Counted from the stretch's first letter, positions 9,184 through 17,689 are shown. The stretch is 44,425 nucleotides of DNA from Lentilactobacillus sp. Marseille-Q4993 (GCF_951230165.1 NZ_CATNVB010000019.1:1-44425); one strand, 5' to 3'. The notes: generated by a model not told the origin, from the sequence alone. Translations and numbers: made by a program.

Positions 9184-10437
9184 TTATTCAACTAATCCTT
9201 GTTCAATAACATGTTGTAAAGGCCGTCCCTTAACCTTAATTAAGTCGCCAGTCTTTTCCATTTCTTTAATTATCTCTTTAATTTTATTTTTCTTATAAGT
9301 GCTAGCATCCTCATTGTTCATAAATTCGATCAAATCATTATCAATGATGCCAGTTTCAACAGACTCAGAAAAAATATATGACTGAGCAAAGATATACATT
9401 ACGCTTCGTTGAATTTTATCCTCATAACGAATTGTCATTTTGTTATTCACAAAATTAAGTCTCTCAATAAGCTTTGACATATCCTCAATAACCTCTGACT
9501 GTCCCTGTTCGATTATTTCCAGGAGCTTTGATACAAACAGAGTTACATCAGCTCTATTTTCAGCAGCATCAGCCTGCTTAAATGCCTTGTAGTAGCTTGA
9601 ACGTTCAGAATGAATAGATCCTGAAATTGACAAACCGGTAAACGTATCAAGTTTGCTTGCTAAATAAGACGCTAATAGATACCTACCAGTTCGTCCATTA
9701 CCATCATAAAAAGGGTGAATATTTTCGAACATGAAATGAGTAACAACAGCTTTCAAAATATCCATTACTATATGATCATTCATAAATGAAATAAGCGAAA
9801 CCAATTTCTCCTGAATTTCATTCTCATTAACAGGCGGGGTATGAACCTTGTTTGTTTCATTCCCTATATAAACTAACCTATTCCTAAACGTTTTTCCATC
9901 TGGTAGCTTATCCTTTGCAATCTCACCCTTTAACAACTCATCATAAACTTTCCGTATATCATTCAGTGACTTTATCTGATAAGTTTTACCCAAAATGGTA
10001 TTACTGTACATTCTAACCGTGGATGATAGGCGGGTATCGGCATCATGGTTCGAGGACATTTCACTGATCACAGTTCCGATTTCTCGCTTAGTTGTTTTTA
10101 CTCCCTCGATTTCATTAGTAAAATAAATTTCCCTGGTCAGTAACTTTCTTATGTAGCTATTCTTTGCTACCCCTGGAAGATTATTTGCAATTTCTGTAAT
10201 TCTCTTTGAATTTCTAGTTATTGTATTTAATAGTGCGTTTATTTTAACCGTCTGAACAAAAAACAGGGGGTATTGAGACGTCTGCTTGTATTCATCGATA
10301 TCAAGAATAGGAAACAGATTTGTAACAACCGTCGAAAAACCTTTGAGCCTTCTCTGATATTCATTATCAACTTCTTCATGACTCCTGGAAGGACCACTTC
10401 CATTATACTTATAGGTTTTTAAATCTTGATAATCCAT
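9184..10437 (-). CDS. Fic-domain protein, class II-like (likely AMP-transferase)
   Basis: The 417-residue protein carries the Fic core motif HPFYDGNGRTGR (residues ~241-252), with catalytic His, the phosphate-binding DGNGR loop and the final Arg all intact. Upstream, TNEIEG (~107-112) fits the inhibitory (S/T)xxxE(G/N) motif, which places it among self-inhibited class II Fic proteins that transfer AMP to target proteins. An N-terminal Fic_N-like region precedes it; the C-terminal ~120 residues look like a helical or winged-helix extension. The ATG at 10437 is chosen because AAGGGG lies ~9 bp upstream; a GTG at 10446 is the longer alternative. It stands alone, without an antitoxin partner. Codon use is more AT-rich than neighbours, suggesting acquisition. 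The target is unknown. Confidence 0.9.
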   Translation of the reverse strand: MDYQDLKTYKYNGSGPSRSHEEVDNEYQRRLKGFSTVVTNLFPILDIDEYKQTSQYPLFFVQTVKINALLNTITRNSKRITEIANNLPGVAKNSYIRKLLTREIYFTNEIEGVKTTKREIGTVISEMSSNHDADTRLSSTVRMYSNTILGKTYQIKSLNDIRKVYDELLKGEIAKDKLPDGKTFRNRLVYIGNETNKVHTPPVNENEIQEKLVSLISFMNDHIVMDILKAVVTHFMFENIHPFYDGNGRTGRYLLASYLASKLDTFTGLSISGSIHSERSSYYKAFKQADAAENRADVTLFVSKLLEIIEQGQSEVIEDMSKLIERLNFVNNKMTIRYEDKIQRSVMYIFAQSYIFSESVETGIIDNDLIEFMNNEDASTYKKNKIKEIIKEMEKTGDLIKVKGRPLQHVIEQGLVE

Positions 10438-10522
10438 AACTATCACCCCTTACTTCAAAAGTATAATGGATAATAAATTGAAAAACAAACGAAAAACCGG
10501 TTTTTGTTGCTCAATCTAACTT

Positions 10523-10557
10523 TGATTATTAAAAAAACGGCCTTTTTTCAATAATCA
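10523..10557. terminator. Near-perfect palindrome in the fic-gap interval
   Basis: TGATTATT pairs with AATAATCA, and an inner A6/T6 stem encloses a CGGCC loop. It may terminate gap transcripts, about 180 bp past the gap stop. The rest of 10447-10737 is very AT-rich and shows no gene. Confidence 0.45.
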
Positions 10558-10737
10558 GAGCAAAATCCAGTTCTATTTATTTAAAAAACGGCTAGAATTA
10601 AAATAACATCTAATTTTTACTGTATGAATTTGCGAAATAAAGGAAAAATAGAGCAATAAAAAATACAGTAATAACTTTAAAAAATAAAATTATCACTGCA
10701 TACTTTTTAGATAGCTAATTCTACTGAATAACTATTT

Positions 10738-11748
10738 TTACTTTTCACCATAAACCTTAGCCGTTCTCACCATGTTAGACACAAAGCCATACTCGTTATC
10801 GAACCAAGTTGCGGTTTTGATCACTTGGAAGTCACCATTCGTAGTCACTTCCGTCAGAGTTGGGTCAAAGACACCACCGTGGGTATCACCAATAATATCT
10901 GATGAAACGATTTCGTCTTCATTCCAACCAAATGATGGATTGGCCTTTGTATAAGGTTTAATTGCTTCATTAACTTGATCTGCCGTTACACCCTTTTGTT
11001 TGAAAACGGAAACCAATTCGCAAACTGAGCCATCAACAACGGCTACCCGCTGAGCATGACCCTTTAAATGGCCATCAAGCTCTGGAATTACCAATCCAAT
11101 TGCGTTGGCAGCCCCGGTTGAGTGCGGAATCGTATTAGCAGAGGCGGTCCGGTTAGGGCGTGCTTTCTTACCCTTCGGACCATCTAGAATCATTTGGGAA
11201 CTAGTAAATGCGTGAATAACGGTCATTGTTCCAACTTCAACGCCAAATTCCTTGTTAAGGAAGTAGGCCATTGGAGCAAGAGCGTTAGTCGTGCATGAAC
11301 CAGCCGAGATGATTTGGTCATTGGCATCGATTGAATCGTGGTTAACGTTGTAGACAATCGTTTTCATTGGTCCTGCTGGAGCGGAAATCAGAACCTTTTT
11401 CACACCCGCATCAAGATGGGCTTGCGATTTTTCTTTGGAAGTATAGAAGCCAGTACATTCTAACACCAACTCCACACCTTCATTTTTTGCCCACGGAATT
11501 TGAGATGCATCCCTTTCCGCATACACCGGAATCTTCTTGCCGTTAACCACCAATTCAGTATCGGTTGAATCAACTTCACCCTTGAAGGTGCCGTGAGTTG
11601 AATCATATTTAAATAGGTAAGCCAGCATCGAAGGTGTTGTCAGGTCATTGATTGCCACGACTTCTAATTCCGGATCGTTAACCTCTAAAATTCGGCGTAA
11701 AACTAACCGACCAATGCGACCAAATCCATTAATTCCAAGTTTAACCAT
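10738..11748 (-). CDS. gap: Glyceraldehyde-3-phosphate dehydrogenase, NAD-dependent type
   Basis: This 336-residue enzyme oxidises glyceraldehyde-3-phosphate to 1,3-bisphosphoglycerate in glycolysis. It shows the Rossmann motif NGFGRIGR (8-15), the catalytic Cys152 in SAGSCTTN and the general base His179 in VIHAF. Length is normal. AGGGGGA gives the ribosome-binding site for the ATG at 11748. In many lactobacilli gap is in a cggR-gap-pgk-tpi operon; here it is separated from those genes and follows an NTF2-like gene by 44 bp, so it may be read from the upstream genes or from its own unrecognised promoter. Whether it is the only gap in the genome cannot be told. Confidence 0.95.
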   Translation of the reverse strand: MVKLGINGFGRIGRLVLRRILEVNDPELEVVAINDLTTPSMLAYLFKYDSTHGTFKGEVDSTDTELVVNGKKIPVYAERDASQIPWAKNEGVELVLECTGFYTSKEKSQAHLDAGVKKVLISAPAGPMKTIVYNVNHDSIDANDQIISAGSCTTNALAPMAYFLNKEFGVEVGTMTVIHAFTSSQMILDGPKGKKARPNRTASANTIPHSTGAANAIGLVIPELDGHLKGHAQRVAVVDGSVCELVSVFKQKGVTADQVNEAIKPYTKANPSFGWNEDEIVSSDIIGDTHGGVFDPTLTEVTTNGDFQVIKTATWFDNEYGFVSNMVRTAKVYGEK

Positions 11749-11792
11749 TAGTAAAATCCCCCTGTGTTTGTCTGTAAAATACGTCGATTTCG

Positions 11793-12158
11793 CTACATGA
11801 TCTCTCTACTAGTAAATTGCCAGCGCTCACCCCCTTTAATGAGTTTGTGGCTCACTTGAAACACCTGAAAAGAGTTACTGTGCCGATTGATTAAAACGAG
11901 GACTGACCGAGCAGTTGCCTCATCGCCGCTAATTTCATCCACCAACGGATTGGCACAGATGTGAACCGTTCCCTTGGGTTCGTTTTGCCAAGTAGCGTTG
12001 ATAAACGCCCGCAGGTTTTCGGAATCATCTGAATGACCTACCTCTCCGTAAATCGTCGCATCGTCAGTAAACAGCTCTAAATAACGGTCCACATTCCGGT
12101 CCGTAGCCGCACTATCGGCATCAATCATCAATTTAACAATTTGTTCATAGTTCCCCAT
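11793..12158 (-). CDS. NTF2-like (SnoaL-like) protein
   Basis: The 121-residue protein fits the NTF2/SnoaL-like alpha+beta fold: an N-terminal helix ([21 protein letters not shown]), then [12 protein letters not shown], and a later beta-rich part ending in WQFTSREIM. Members serve as small binding proteins or enzymes of many kinds, so no reaction is assigned. It overlaps the acetamidase-like gene by 14 bp, suggesting translational coupling and a related role. Fold assignment is by pattern recognition. Confidence 0.7.
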   Translation of the reverse strand: MGNYEQIVKLMIDADSAATDRNVDRYLELFTDDATIYGEVGHSDDSENLRAFINATWQNEPKGTVHICANPLVDEISGDEATARSVLVLINRHSNSFQVFQVSHKLIKGGERWQFTSREIM

Positions 12159-13146
12159 CGTCTTTCCCCCGAATAAACTCTAAAACTGCTTCCCGTATCT
12201 GATTACCTAGTGACTGCTTAGCAATTACCGCTTGCATCACCTTTGGTGGTTTTGTATTGTAGTTGGTTGCCAACTGGCGCGAATACTGCCCAATGTTGAA
12301 GTCTACCGCAACGGAAGTAAATGAGTATGCCTCCTCTTCGGTCAGATCACTTGCTTCCCCCAGCATTTGAACGACCCGTTTTGTAGCGATTTCGATTGCT
12401 TCGTCCAGCGTGTCACCAGTCCCAAACAGAACCAATTCAGTTTCCGTTTCAATAACCGGAAACCTAACCCCGGAATGGTGACGAAGTGTGTATAAAACAT
12501 CTAACCGTTTGGCAGCTGTCTCAATTGCCGTCTGGTCAACCACCCCGTTACCCTGTTTGGCATGAATATCTCCCAGCCAAACCCGACCACCTTCCTTGGC
12601 GACTGGTAAATAAACCGTAGCCCCGGTGGTGAGGTAGTTACTATTGAGGTTCCCCCCATAGTCACCGACTAGAATCCCACTGATCTTATCAGTACCACTT
12701 GGTTCAGTAGCAATCACCCCAACTAACGGCTTGAGCTGATAACGAATTCCCTTTACAAAATCCGCTACCTGATTACCTTCCGCAAACTTGAAATAGTGAA
12801 TATAAGGCTTATCAAAATAGTCAGGAATCGCGCCTTCTTGAGGTGGAAATGAATTCCAACCCCAGTCAATGAGGTCGAGATTTAGAATCTTCATTGCCAA
12901 CACATCCCCAGGTTTAGCACCCTTGATTTCGACTGGACCGACTAATGAGTATGGACCATTCGGATATTCCTTTCTGATTTGGCTCCGCTCGTTCGCGTCC
13001 ATTTCATAAGAGGTCCGATTTGCCCAGTGCGTCCACATGTCAACGTAGGTTAGGACTTCGCCGGAATTGATTGTCGTTGCTGCCGGGGCAGTTGAATCCA
13101 TGTAGCCGACCCGGACTGTATCATCGTTTGATTTTAAGACTGTCAC
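12145..13146 (-). CDS. Acetamidase/formamidase family protein
   Basis: The 333-residue protein matches the FmdA/AmdA family, cytoplasmic amidases that release ammonia from formamide or acetamide. Typical segments are TGPYSLVGPVEIKGA-like (here NGPYSLVGPVEIKGA, then GDVLAMKIL), GDIHAKQGNG and the C-terminal YSFTSVAVDFNIGQ. The start is GTG at 13146 behind GGGGGG. It is first of a likely unit with the NTF2-like gene. Lactobacilli seldom depend on such amides, so the substrate may differ. Family is fairly sure, substrate is not. Confidence 0.8.
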   Translation of the reverse strand: MTVLKSNDDTVRVGYMDSTAPAATTINSGEVLTYVDMWTHWANRTSYEMDANERSQIRKEYPNGPYSLVGPVEIKGAKPGDVLAMKILNLDLIDWGWNSFPPQEGAIPDYFDKPYIHYFKFAEGNQVADFVKGIRYQLKPLVGVIATEPSGTDKISGILVGDYGGNLNSNYLTTGATVYLPVAKEGGRVWLGDIHAKQGNGVVDQTAIETAAKRLDVLYTLRHHSGVRFPVIETETELVLFGTGDTLDEAIEIATKRVVQMLGEASDLTEEEAYSFTSVAVDFNIGQYSRQLATNYNTKPPKVMQAVIAKQSLGNQIREAVLEFIRGKDDGEL

Positions 13147-13299
13147 TTCGAACCCCCCATTCGATATCTAGTCAACTTAATCTGAATATGACAGAATTAT
13201 ACTATGAAAAACCAAGTAAGTCGCAGATAAGAACTCGCCCTTGAAATAGCAACGTTTCAAGCAAGACAGCGGTTTCAAAAAATCGTGATTCTGGCGTGA

Positions 13300-13305
13300 T
13301 ATAAT
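13300..13305 (+). promoter_or_regulatory. Extended -10 promoter of the EamA permease gene
   Basis: TGATATAAT is an extended -10 (TGnTATAAT), 33 bp before the start. The -35 region is poor, as is common for this promoter type. Confidence 0.6.
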
Positions 13306-13337
13306 GGTTATTGTTATTTTTAGAAAGAGATGATCGA

Positions 13338-14234
13338 ATGAAAAAACTCGCCCCAATATTTGTCGCCATTGGTGCAATTAGTTACGGAATCCCCAGGTCA
13401 CTGTTCAAAATGGCTCACCACGGTGGCGTTACGGATGGTCTGTTACTATGTATGACGTTTACCATCGCCTTCATTGGCTTTAGTATAGTTAGATTTACCA
13501 TGTCGGCTCCTAATCGTAGGGTTACCAATCGCAAACTAAAATGGTTGGTGATTGCCTCCGGAACGTCAATGGGCTTCACCAACACATTTTATATTCTATC
13601 TTTGAATTACGTTCCCGTCGCAATTGCCGCGGTGATGATGATGCAGTCAGTCTGGCTATCAATCGTCATTTCATGTCTGTTCAATCGCAAACTGCCAACC
13701 ATCACTCAAGCAGTGAGTGTCGTTACGATTCTAATTGGAACTATTCTGGCTACGGGACTGTTTCCACTCCACCAATCCGTGTCCTGGCAAGGAATGGCGT
13801 TGAGTTTTCTGTCGGCGTTAGCCTATGCACTAACAATCCAATTTACTGGTAACATCGGTTCGACACTTCATCCGATGACAAAGGCGCAGTTGATGAGCGG
13901 TGGTGCTTTGATTGTTGTCCTATTGATCTGGGTACCAACGCTGTTTCCAATTCACAATTTAGCGATGGGCATAAGTTGGGGAGCAATCACGTCGTTCTTT
14001 GCGATGCTCTTACCACTGACCTGCTTTTCAATCTTTATGCCAAAATTGGCGATGGGGATTGGACCAATTATTTCATCGCTGGAGTTGCCGTCATCGGTGG
14101 TGTTTGCGTTTGCCTTGTTGGGTGAAACGGTGACGGGGAGCCAGGTGATGGGGGTTGGCCTGATTATTGTGGCGGTAATTGTTACCAATGTGCTACCGAT
14201 GAGGATGGGTAGAAGGTATGGTGGTATGTCATAA
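13338..14234 (+). CDS. EamA/DMT-superfamily permease
   Basis: The 298-residue protein has about ten hydrophobic segments in two similar halves, as in drug/metabolite transporters of the EamA type. Examples are the first segment (LAPIFVAIGAISYGIPRSLF) and the late GPIISSLELPSSVVFAFALL-LGE motif, typical of the second EamA repeat. The start is the ATG at 13338 behind GAAAGAGATG; the longer frame from a TTG at 13311 has no ribosome-binding site. It is transcribed divergently from the acetamidase gene. Substrate is unknown. Confidence 0.8.
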   Translation: MKKLAPIFVAIGAISYGIPRSLFKMAHHGGVTDGLLLCMTFTIAFIGFSIVRFTMSAPNRRVTNRKLKWLVIASGTSMGFTNTFYILSLNYVPVAIAAVMMMQSVWLSIVISCLFNRKLPTITQAVSVVTILIGTILATGLFPLHQSVSWQGMALSFLSALAYALTIQFTGNIGSTLHPMTKAQLMSGGALIVVLLIWVPTLFPIHNLAMGISWGAITSFFAMLLPLTCFSIFMPKLAMGIGPIISSLELPSSVVFAFALLGETVTGSQVMGVGLIIVAVIVTNVLPMRMGRRYGGMS

Positions 14235-14249
14235 AGGATTGATGAGAAT

Positions 14250-14288
14250 ATTCATTTGCGACACAATACGTAATCATCTTTTAAGCAT
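14250..14288 (+). repeat. 39-bp direct repeat, copy 1 (left end of structured element)
   Basis: This sequence recurs 60 bp downstream at 14310-14348 with a single difference (TTTGCG versus TTTGCA). It contains TAATCATCTTTTAAGCAT, the left outer arm of element A, but the rest of the element is missing after copy 1. It is thus a truncated or duplicated left end. Confidence 0.85.
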
Positions 14289-14309
14289 TAGTATTAGCTT
14301 AGTGAGTCC

Positions 14310-14348
14310 ATTCATTTGCAACACAATACGTAATCATCTTTTAAGCAT
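14310..14348 (+). repeat. 39-bp direct repeat, copy 2 (joined to element A)
   Basis: This is the second copy of the direct repeat. Its last 18 bp are the left arm of the complete element A. Confidence 0.85.
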
Positions 14349-14477
14349 ACTATTGGAACGCCGTGGACATCGGTTTGAACTTCTCAAAGACAGAGAATTT
14401 CAAACTCGAGTCTTATTGTAGGGAGTAAACTCCCAACAATAACGACACGGCTGAATAGTATGCTTTTTTGATGATTA
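14331..14477 (+). repeat. Structured palindromic element, copy A (complete)
   Basis: This 147-bp sequence folds as a branched structure. P1 is TAATCATC / GATGATTA and, after a T4/T4 internal loop, AAGCATACTATT / AATAGTATGCTT. P2 is GCCGTG / CACGGC. Inside P2 are two hairpins: P3 (GTTTGAACTTCTC / GAGAATTTCAAAC) and P4 (TTATTGTAGGGAG / CTCCCAACAATAA, loop TAAA). GGAAC lies between P1 and P2. Copies B and C share the core and architecture but have different stem sequences. It could act as an RNA or as a DNA hairpin. It lies between two convergent genes. I do not recognise the family. Confidence 0.85.
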
Positions 14478-14552
14478 CTCTGGCCACGTTTGTTCTTACA
14501 TATATGTATAGTCCAGGATTAAAAATTGATACGTAAACCAACAGTCAATATA

Positions 14553-14578
14553 AGATAATGACTATCAGCCATGAAATG
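14553..14578 (-). repeat. Fragment of the structured element (3' end, copy D)
   Basis: The sequence around CTATCAGCCATGAAAT matches the 3' end of copy B (minus orientation) at about 22 of 26 positions. The rest of this copy is lost. Confidence 0.6.
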
Positions 14579-14624
14579 TAGTAGTAGCATGACTGATCCA
14601 CCAAAAAAAGCAAAACTCAAACCC

Positions 14625-14772
14625 AATAATCACAAAAAGATAACACCTATCAGCCATGAAATTATTGTTAGTGGTTTACCACTTACAATAAGGCTAGTAT
14701 TTGAAACTCTTTCATAGAGGTTCAAATCTATGCCCATGGCGTTCCATAGGTGTTATCAAAAAAGTGATTATT
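14625..14772 (-). repeat. Structured palindromic element, copy B (complete)
   Basis: This 148-bp copy is on the minus strand. Read in that sense it has P1 AATAATCAC / GTGATTATT and GATAACACCTAT / ATAGGTGTTATC around a T6/T5 internal loop, GGAAC, P2 GCCATG / CATGGC, P3 ATTTGAACCTCT / AGAGTTTCAAAT and P4 TTATTGTAAGTGG / CCACTAACAATAA. Compared with copy A, most differences in P1, P2, P3 and P4 occur in pairs that keep base pairing. Confidence 0.85.
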
Positions 14773-14797
14773 TGGTTGCTAATTTTGGATTCTTAAC

Positions 14798-14848
14798 AAT
14801 CTCAAACCTTTGTCCACCACGTTCTAATAGCATGTCAAAGAGTGATTA
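14798..14848 (-). repeat. Fragment of the structured element (left half, copy E)
   Basis: Read on the minus strand, TAATCAC, an inner arm ending TGCTATT, then GAACGTGGTGGACA and GGTTTGA match the left half of the element. The right half is absent. Confidence 0.65.
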
Positions 14849-14860
14849 CACTACTTACTC

Positions 14861-14886
14861 ATAGGTGTTATCAAAAAGTGAGTATT
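14861..14886 (-). repeat. Fragment of the structured element (left arm, copy F)
   Basis: ATAGGTGTTATCAAAAAGTG repeats the left outer arm of copy B (14748 region) almost exactly, without the core. Confidence 0.6.
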
Positions 14887-14919
14887 GATCTGGCTAAACG
14901 CATTTTTTATAAGGCAATC

Positions 14920-14944
14920 AATAGCATGTTAAAAAATGATTATT
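14920..14944 (-). repeat. Fragment of the structured element (left arm, copy G)
   Basis: AATAGCATGTTAAAAAATGA resembles the left arm of fragment E (AATAGCATGTCAAAGAGTGA), again without the core. Confidence 0.5.
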
Positions 14945-15007
14945 AGTTTGCATTAATTTATTTTTATTAGATAATTCTATTTTAAGTCACCCTTAAGCTA
15001 ACCTCCC

Positions 15008-15013
15008 TATACT
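15008..15013 (+). promoter_or_regulatory. Possible -10 for the 19-codon ORF transcript
   Basis: TATACT lies 36 bp before the start of the small ORF. The -35 region is weak, so this is tentative. Confidence 0.3.
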
Positions 15014-15048
15014 ACAGTTATTCAATAAGCAAAGGAGGCGCCACCACA

Positions 15049-15108
15049 ATGAAAAGCCAACCACAATTCATTACAGAAAGGATGACCGCCACACCACTAA
15101 ACAACTAA
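15049..15108 (+). CDS. Possible 19-residue small protein or leader peptide
   Basis: A 19-codon ORF (MKSQPQFITERMTATPLNN) starts 9 bp after a perfect AAAGGAGG ribosome-binding site. It is followed after ~70 bp by a strong hairpin terminator, and no larger gene follows on the same strand before it. The arrangement suggests a short transcript of about 200 nt with one tiny ORF. It is hydrophilic with no membrane segment. It matches no family I know. It may be a small protein or the translated part of a small RNA. Confidence 0.45.
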   Translation: MKSQPQFITERMTATPLNN

Positions 15109-15180
15109 TAACTGGCAATCAATTTCATTAACCAAACAACTCCTAATAATCTAACTACATCTATAAAAATTATAATTAGT

Positions 15181-15219
15181 AAAAAATGGATCAGCTTCTG
15201 TGAGGGCTGGTCCATTTTT
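15181..15219. terminator. Hairpin terminator, both orientations
   Basis: AAAAATGGATCAGC pairs with GCTGGTCCATTTTT (one G-T wobble). A/T runs flank both sides, so it can end the small plus-strand transcript and minus-strand transcripts from pyrD. Confidence 0.8.
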
Positions 15220-15337
15220 AAAACTCTTTTCTCGCTTTTTCTTCATCATATTCGTCGGCATTTGATTCATGACCAAGATTCTTCATTTCTTCCTCAATGG
15301 TTGACTTACGAAATACAAAAAAAGATCCAGATTTCAC
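15218..15337 (-). CDS. Possible 39-residue hypothetical protein
   Basis: A minus-strand ORF from a GTG at 15337 encodes a charged, acidic C-terminal half (NADEYDEEKARKEF). It lies 32 bp after pyrD and stops at the terminator hairpin. No proper ribosome-binding site precedes the GTG; an internal ATG would leave only 22 residues. It may be the remnant of a longer gene. Family unknown. Confidence 0.25.
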   Translation of the reverse strand: MKSGSFFVFRKSTIEEEMKNLGHESNADEYDEEKARKEF

Positions 15338-15369
15338 CCTTCGAAATCCAAATCTCTCTTTTCTACCTA

Positions 15370-16314
15370 TTATAGAGTCTTTAGTTTGCCTCTGAATTCA
15401 TCCAGTGACTTGTAACCCTTTTGGTCCATAATTTCTTCAAGTTCGCGACTGATTCGTTCGAAAATGGCTGGGCCTTCTGGGCCAAACGCAGTTCCGATTT
15501 GAACAAGGTCAGCACCACAGAGAACGTGTTCGAATACGTCCATTCCGCTCTTGATACCACCAGTACCGATAATGCCGATTTCTGGGTTCAAACGAAGGCG
15601 GAAAGCCCGAACGTTTGCAAGTGCAGTTGGCTTTACGTATTCTCCACCGATTCCACCGAAACCACCCTTAGGCTTGATGATAACTGCTTCGGTCTCTGGA
15701 TCGATAACCAAGCCGTTTCCGATTGAGTTGATTGAGTTAACGTAAGCAAGTGGGAACTTGTTCAATACGGCTGCAATTTGGTCAAATTGAGTAAGGTCAA
15801 AGTAAGGTGGCAACTTGATACCAAGGCGTTTGTTATAGAAACTAAATGCTTCAGTAAGTACTTGGTCAACGGCGTCAAAGTCGTAACCAACTTGAGGCTT
15901 ACCCTTAACGTTAGGGCATGAGAGGTTAAGTTCTACCAAGCCATCGAAGTCACTGGCTTGCAAACGGTGGAGCATTTCAATGTTTTCATCGATAGAAGTA
16001 CCGGCGATTGACATGATGATGTTGTTATTGCCAGCTTCTTGTTGTTTCATAACGTAATCTAAATAGTAATCAAAGCCGTGGTTTGGCAAGCCCATTGAGT
16101 TAATGCTTCCAAGGGGAAGGCCTTGCATCCGGGGACTTTCGTTTCCTTCACGAGGTTCGATTGTTGCACTCTTGGTGATGGCACCACCAGCAGATGAAAC
16201 CATGATCTTGTTAAGGTCAACGACTGATGAACAACGAACACCCGCTGCGTTCATCATTAAGTTATCAAAGTGAATTCCAGCTAATTCTGATTGTAAAGAT
16301 ACTTTAGTTTGCAT
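15370..16314 (-). CDS. pyrD: Dihydroorotate dehydrogenase, class 1A
   Basis: The 314-residue flavoenzyme oxidises dihydroorotate to orotate in pyrimidine synthesis. The catalytic Cys is in [13 protein letters not shown], the signature of class 1A enzymes, which are cytosolic homodimers using fumarate. FMN-binding GTGGIKSG and the GFGGIGGEY loop are visible. The start is the ATG at 16314 ([10 protein letters not shown]), inside the end of pyrE, behind AGGAGG; the open frame extends 69 codons further but that part is pyrE out of frame. It overlaps pyrE by 11 bp and is the last gene of the pyrFED unit. Confidence 0.93.
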   Translation of the reverse strand: MQTKVSLQSELAGIHFDNLMMNAAGVRCSSVVDLNKIMVSSAGGAITKSATIEPREGNESPRMQGLPLGSINSMGLPNHGFDYYLDYVMKQQEAGNNNIIMSIAGTSIDENIEMLHRLQASDFDGLVELNLSCPNVKGKPQVGYDFDAVDQVLTEAFSFYNKRLGIKLPPYFDLTQFDQIAAVLNKFPLAYVNSINSIGNGLVIDPETEAVIIKPKGGFGGIGGEYVKPTALANVRAFRLRLNPEIGIIGTGGIKSGMDVFEHVLCGADLVQIGTAFGPEGPAIFERISRELEEIMDQKGYKSLDEFRGKLKTL

Positions 16315-16951
16315 TTGCTTCCTCCTGTTTTGTCCAATCCCAAGGTGCTTTGTGCCAAGTTGATAAGTAATCGAATTGTTCTTTGGTAAACTGACCTTCA
16401 TCGTAACCCTGTTTGATAACGTCTGAGTAGGTAAGTAGCGGATGAAGTTGCGTACCGGCTTCCTCAAAGTTCTTAGTTGAATCTGGGAACTCATAAGTGT
16501 AGATTGAGGCAACCCCATCAACCGTGTAACCAGCGTTGCGAACCGCGTCCACAGCCTTCAAAACACTACCACCGGTTGAAATCAAATCATCGATCAGGAC
16601 TACGTGGTCCGTGCCCTTAATGCGACCTTCAATTTGCTTTCCAGCCCCGTGATCCTTTGGCTTTGAGCGAACGTAGATGAGCGGCAATCCTAGTTTTTGA
16701 GCAACCCATGATGCGTGGGGAATTCCGGCAGTGGCAACCCCACCGATAACCGTTGCGTCTGGGTAGTTAGCCTTGATGACTTCTGCTAATCCCTCGGCAA
16801 TCATCTCCCGCAGGTCTGGAATTGAAATTGTCAGTCTGTAATCGGTGTAGATTGGAGCCAAGATTCCGCTGGCGTATCTAAATGGTTTGTTAAGGTTGAT
16901 GCTGATGATTTTGTTATCGATCAATGATTGAATAATCTTATCTTTTTGCAT
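16304..16951 (-). CDS. pyrE: Orotate phosphoribosyltransferase
   Basis: The 215-residue enzyme joins orotate and PRPP to form OMP. The PRPP-binding motif [13 protein letters not shown] is present, as are the N-terminal substrate region [20 protein letters not shown] and the flexible loop ([14 protein letters not shown]). It overlaps both neighbours (14 bp with the pyrF end, 11 bp with pyrD), indicating coupled translation. Confidence 0.95.
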   Translation of the reverse strand: MQKDKIIQSLIDNKIISINLNKPFRYASGILAPIYTDYRLTISIPDLREMIAEGLAEVIKANYPDATVIGGVATAGIPHASWVAQKLGLPLIYVRSKPKDHGAGKQIEGRIKGTDHVVLIDDLISTGGSVLKAVDAVRNAGYTVDGVASIYTYEFPDSTKNFEEAGTQLHPLLTYSDVIKQGYDEGQFTKEQFDYLSTWHKAPWDWTKQEEANAN

Positions 16952-17660
16952 TGTTCCACTCCTCTGACATTGTGTGATAGGCGGCTACTGGGTCGTCTGC
17001 TTTGATGATTGGCCGGCCGACTACTAGTGCGGTACTTCCAAACTGCGCCGCTTCAGCAGGGGTTGCGGTTCGCGATTGGTCATCCTTTGGATAGCCAGAA
17101 GGTCTAATTCCTGGAGTTACATACCAGAAGTCATCCCCAACTTGTTCGCGTAATGCCTTAACCTCAAGTGGCGACGTGATAACGCCGTCTGCGTTTGACC
17201 GCTTAGCTAGTTTGGCAAGGGCGACCACTTGGTCAACCATATCAAGCCGACTGTTCTGCTCATTTTTCAAAACTTCTTCGGTGATTGAAGTCAATTCCGT
17301 AACGGCAAGCAACTTAGGGGTTTGCACTCCGGCTTCTTCGCTACCTTCAATCAAGCCTTGTTTGGCAGCCTTTATCATCTCTGAACCACCGAGGGCGTGA
17401 ACTGTAACAAACGTTACACCGAGGCGGCCGATTTGGCGCATCCCACTTTTAACCGTGTTAGGAATATCGTGAAGTTTTAAATCAAGGAAGATGTCATATC
17501 CCCGGTCTAAAATGTCCCGCACGATTTGGGGACCCTCACCGTAAAACAATTCCATGCCGATTTTAACGGTTAGTTTGTCATCCTTTGGAAATTTGTCGAT
17601 CAGTTCAAACAAATCAGCGCGATCTGCAACGTCTAGCGAAACAATAAGTGGTCCTTGCAT
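16938..17660 (-). CDS. pyrF: Orotidine-5'-phosphate decarboxylase
   Basis: The 240-residue TIM-barrel enzyme decarboxylates OMP to UMP. The N-terminal MQGPLIVSLDVAD and the catalytic DLKLHDIPNTV (DxKxxD) are typical, as is the C-terminal phosphate-binding TPGIRPSG and VGRPI. The ATG at 17660 is chosen because GGAGG lies 6 bp upstream. It is the first gene of pyrFED and follows a PyrR-type attenuator. Confidence 0.95.
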   Translation of the reverse strand: MQGPLIVSLDVADRADLFELIDKFPKDDKLTVKIGMELFYGEGPQIVRDILDRGYDIFLDLKLHDIPNTVKSGMRQIGRLGVTFVTVHALGGSEMIKAAKQGLIEGSEEAGVQTPKLLAVTELTSITEEVLKNEQNSRLDMVDQVVALAKLAKRSNADGVITSPLEVKALREQVGDDFWYVTPGIRPSGYPKDDQSRTATPAEAAQFGSTALVVGRPIIKADDPVAAYHTMSEEWNNAKR

Positions 17661-17689
17661 TTCATACCTCCGAAAAGTGAGCATAAAAA

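Noticed and set aside
13177-13377. Minus-strand ORF of 66 codons upstream of the acetamidase gene
   Set aside because: It overlaps the divergent promoter and the EamA gene start, lacks a ribosome-binding site and resembles no protein.
14250-14348. CRISPR-like repeats
   Set aside because: Only two copies with 21 bp between them, and the second is part of a larger palindromic element; no cas genes.
14331-14477. tRNA or tmRNA reading of the cloverleaf-like element
   Set aside because: No CCA end, anticodon arm or TTCRA T-loop of proper spacing; stems are too long and the outer stem contains an internal loop.
16315-16521. N-terminal extension of PyrD by 69 residues
   Set aside because: This stretch is the pyrE coding sequence in another frame; the internal ATG has AGGAGG and matches the family start.
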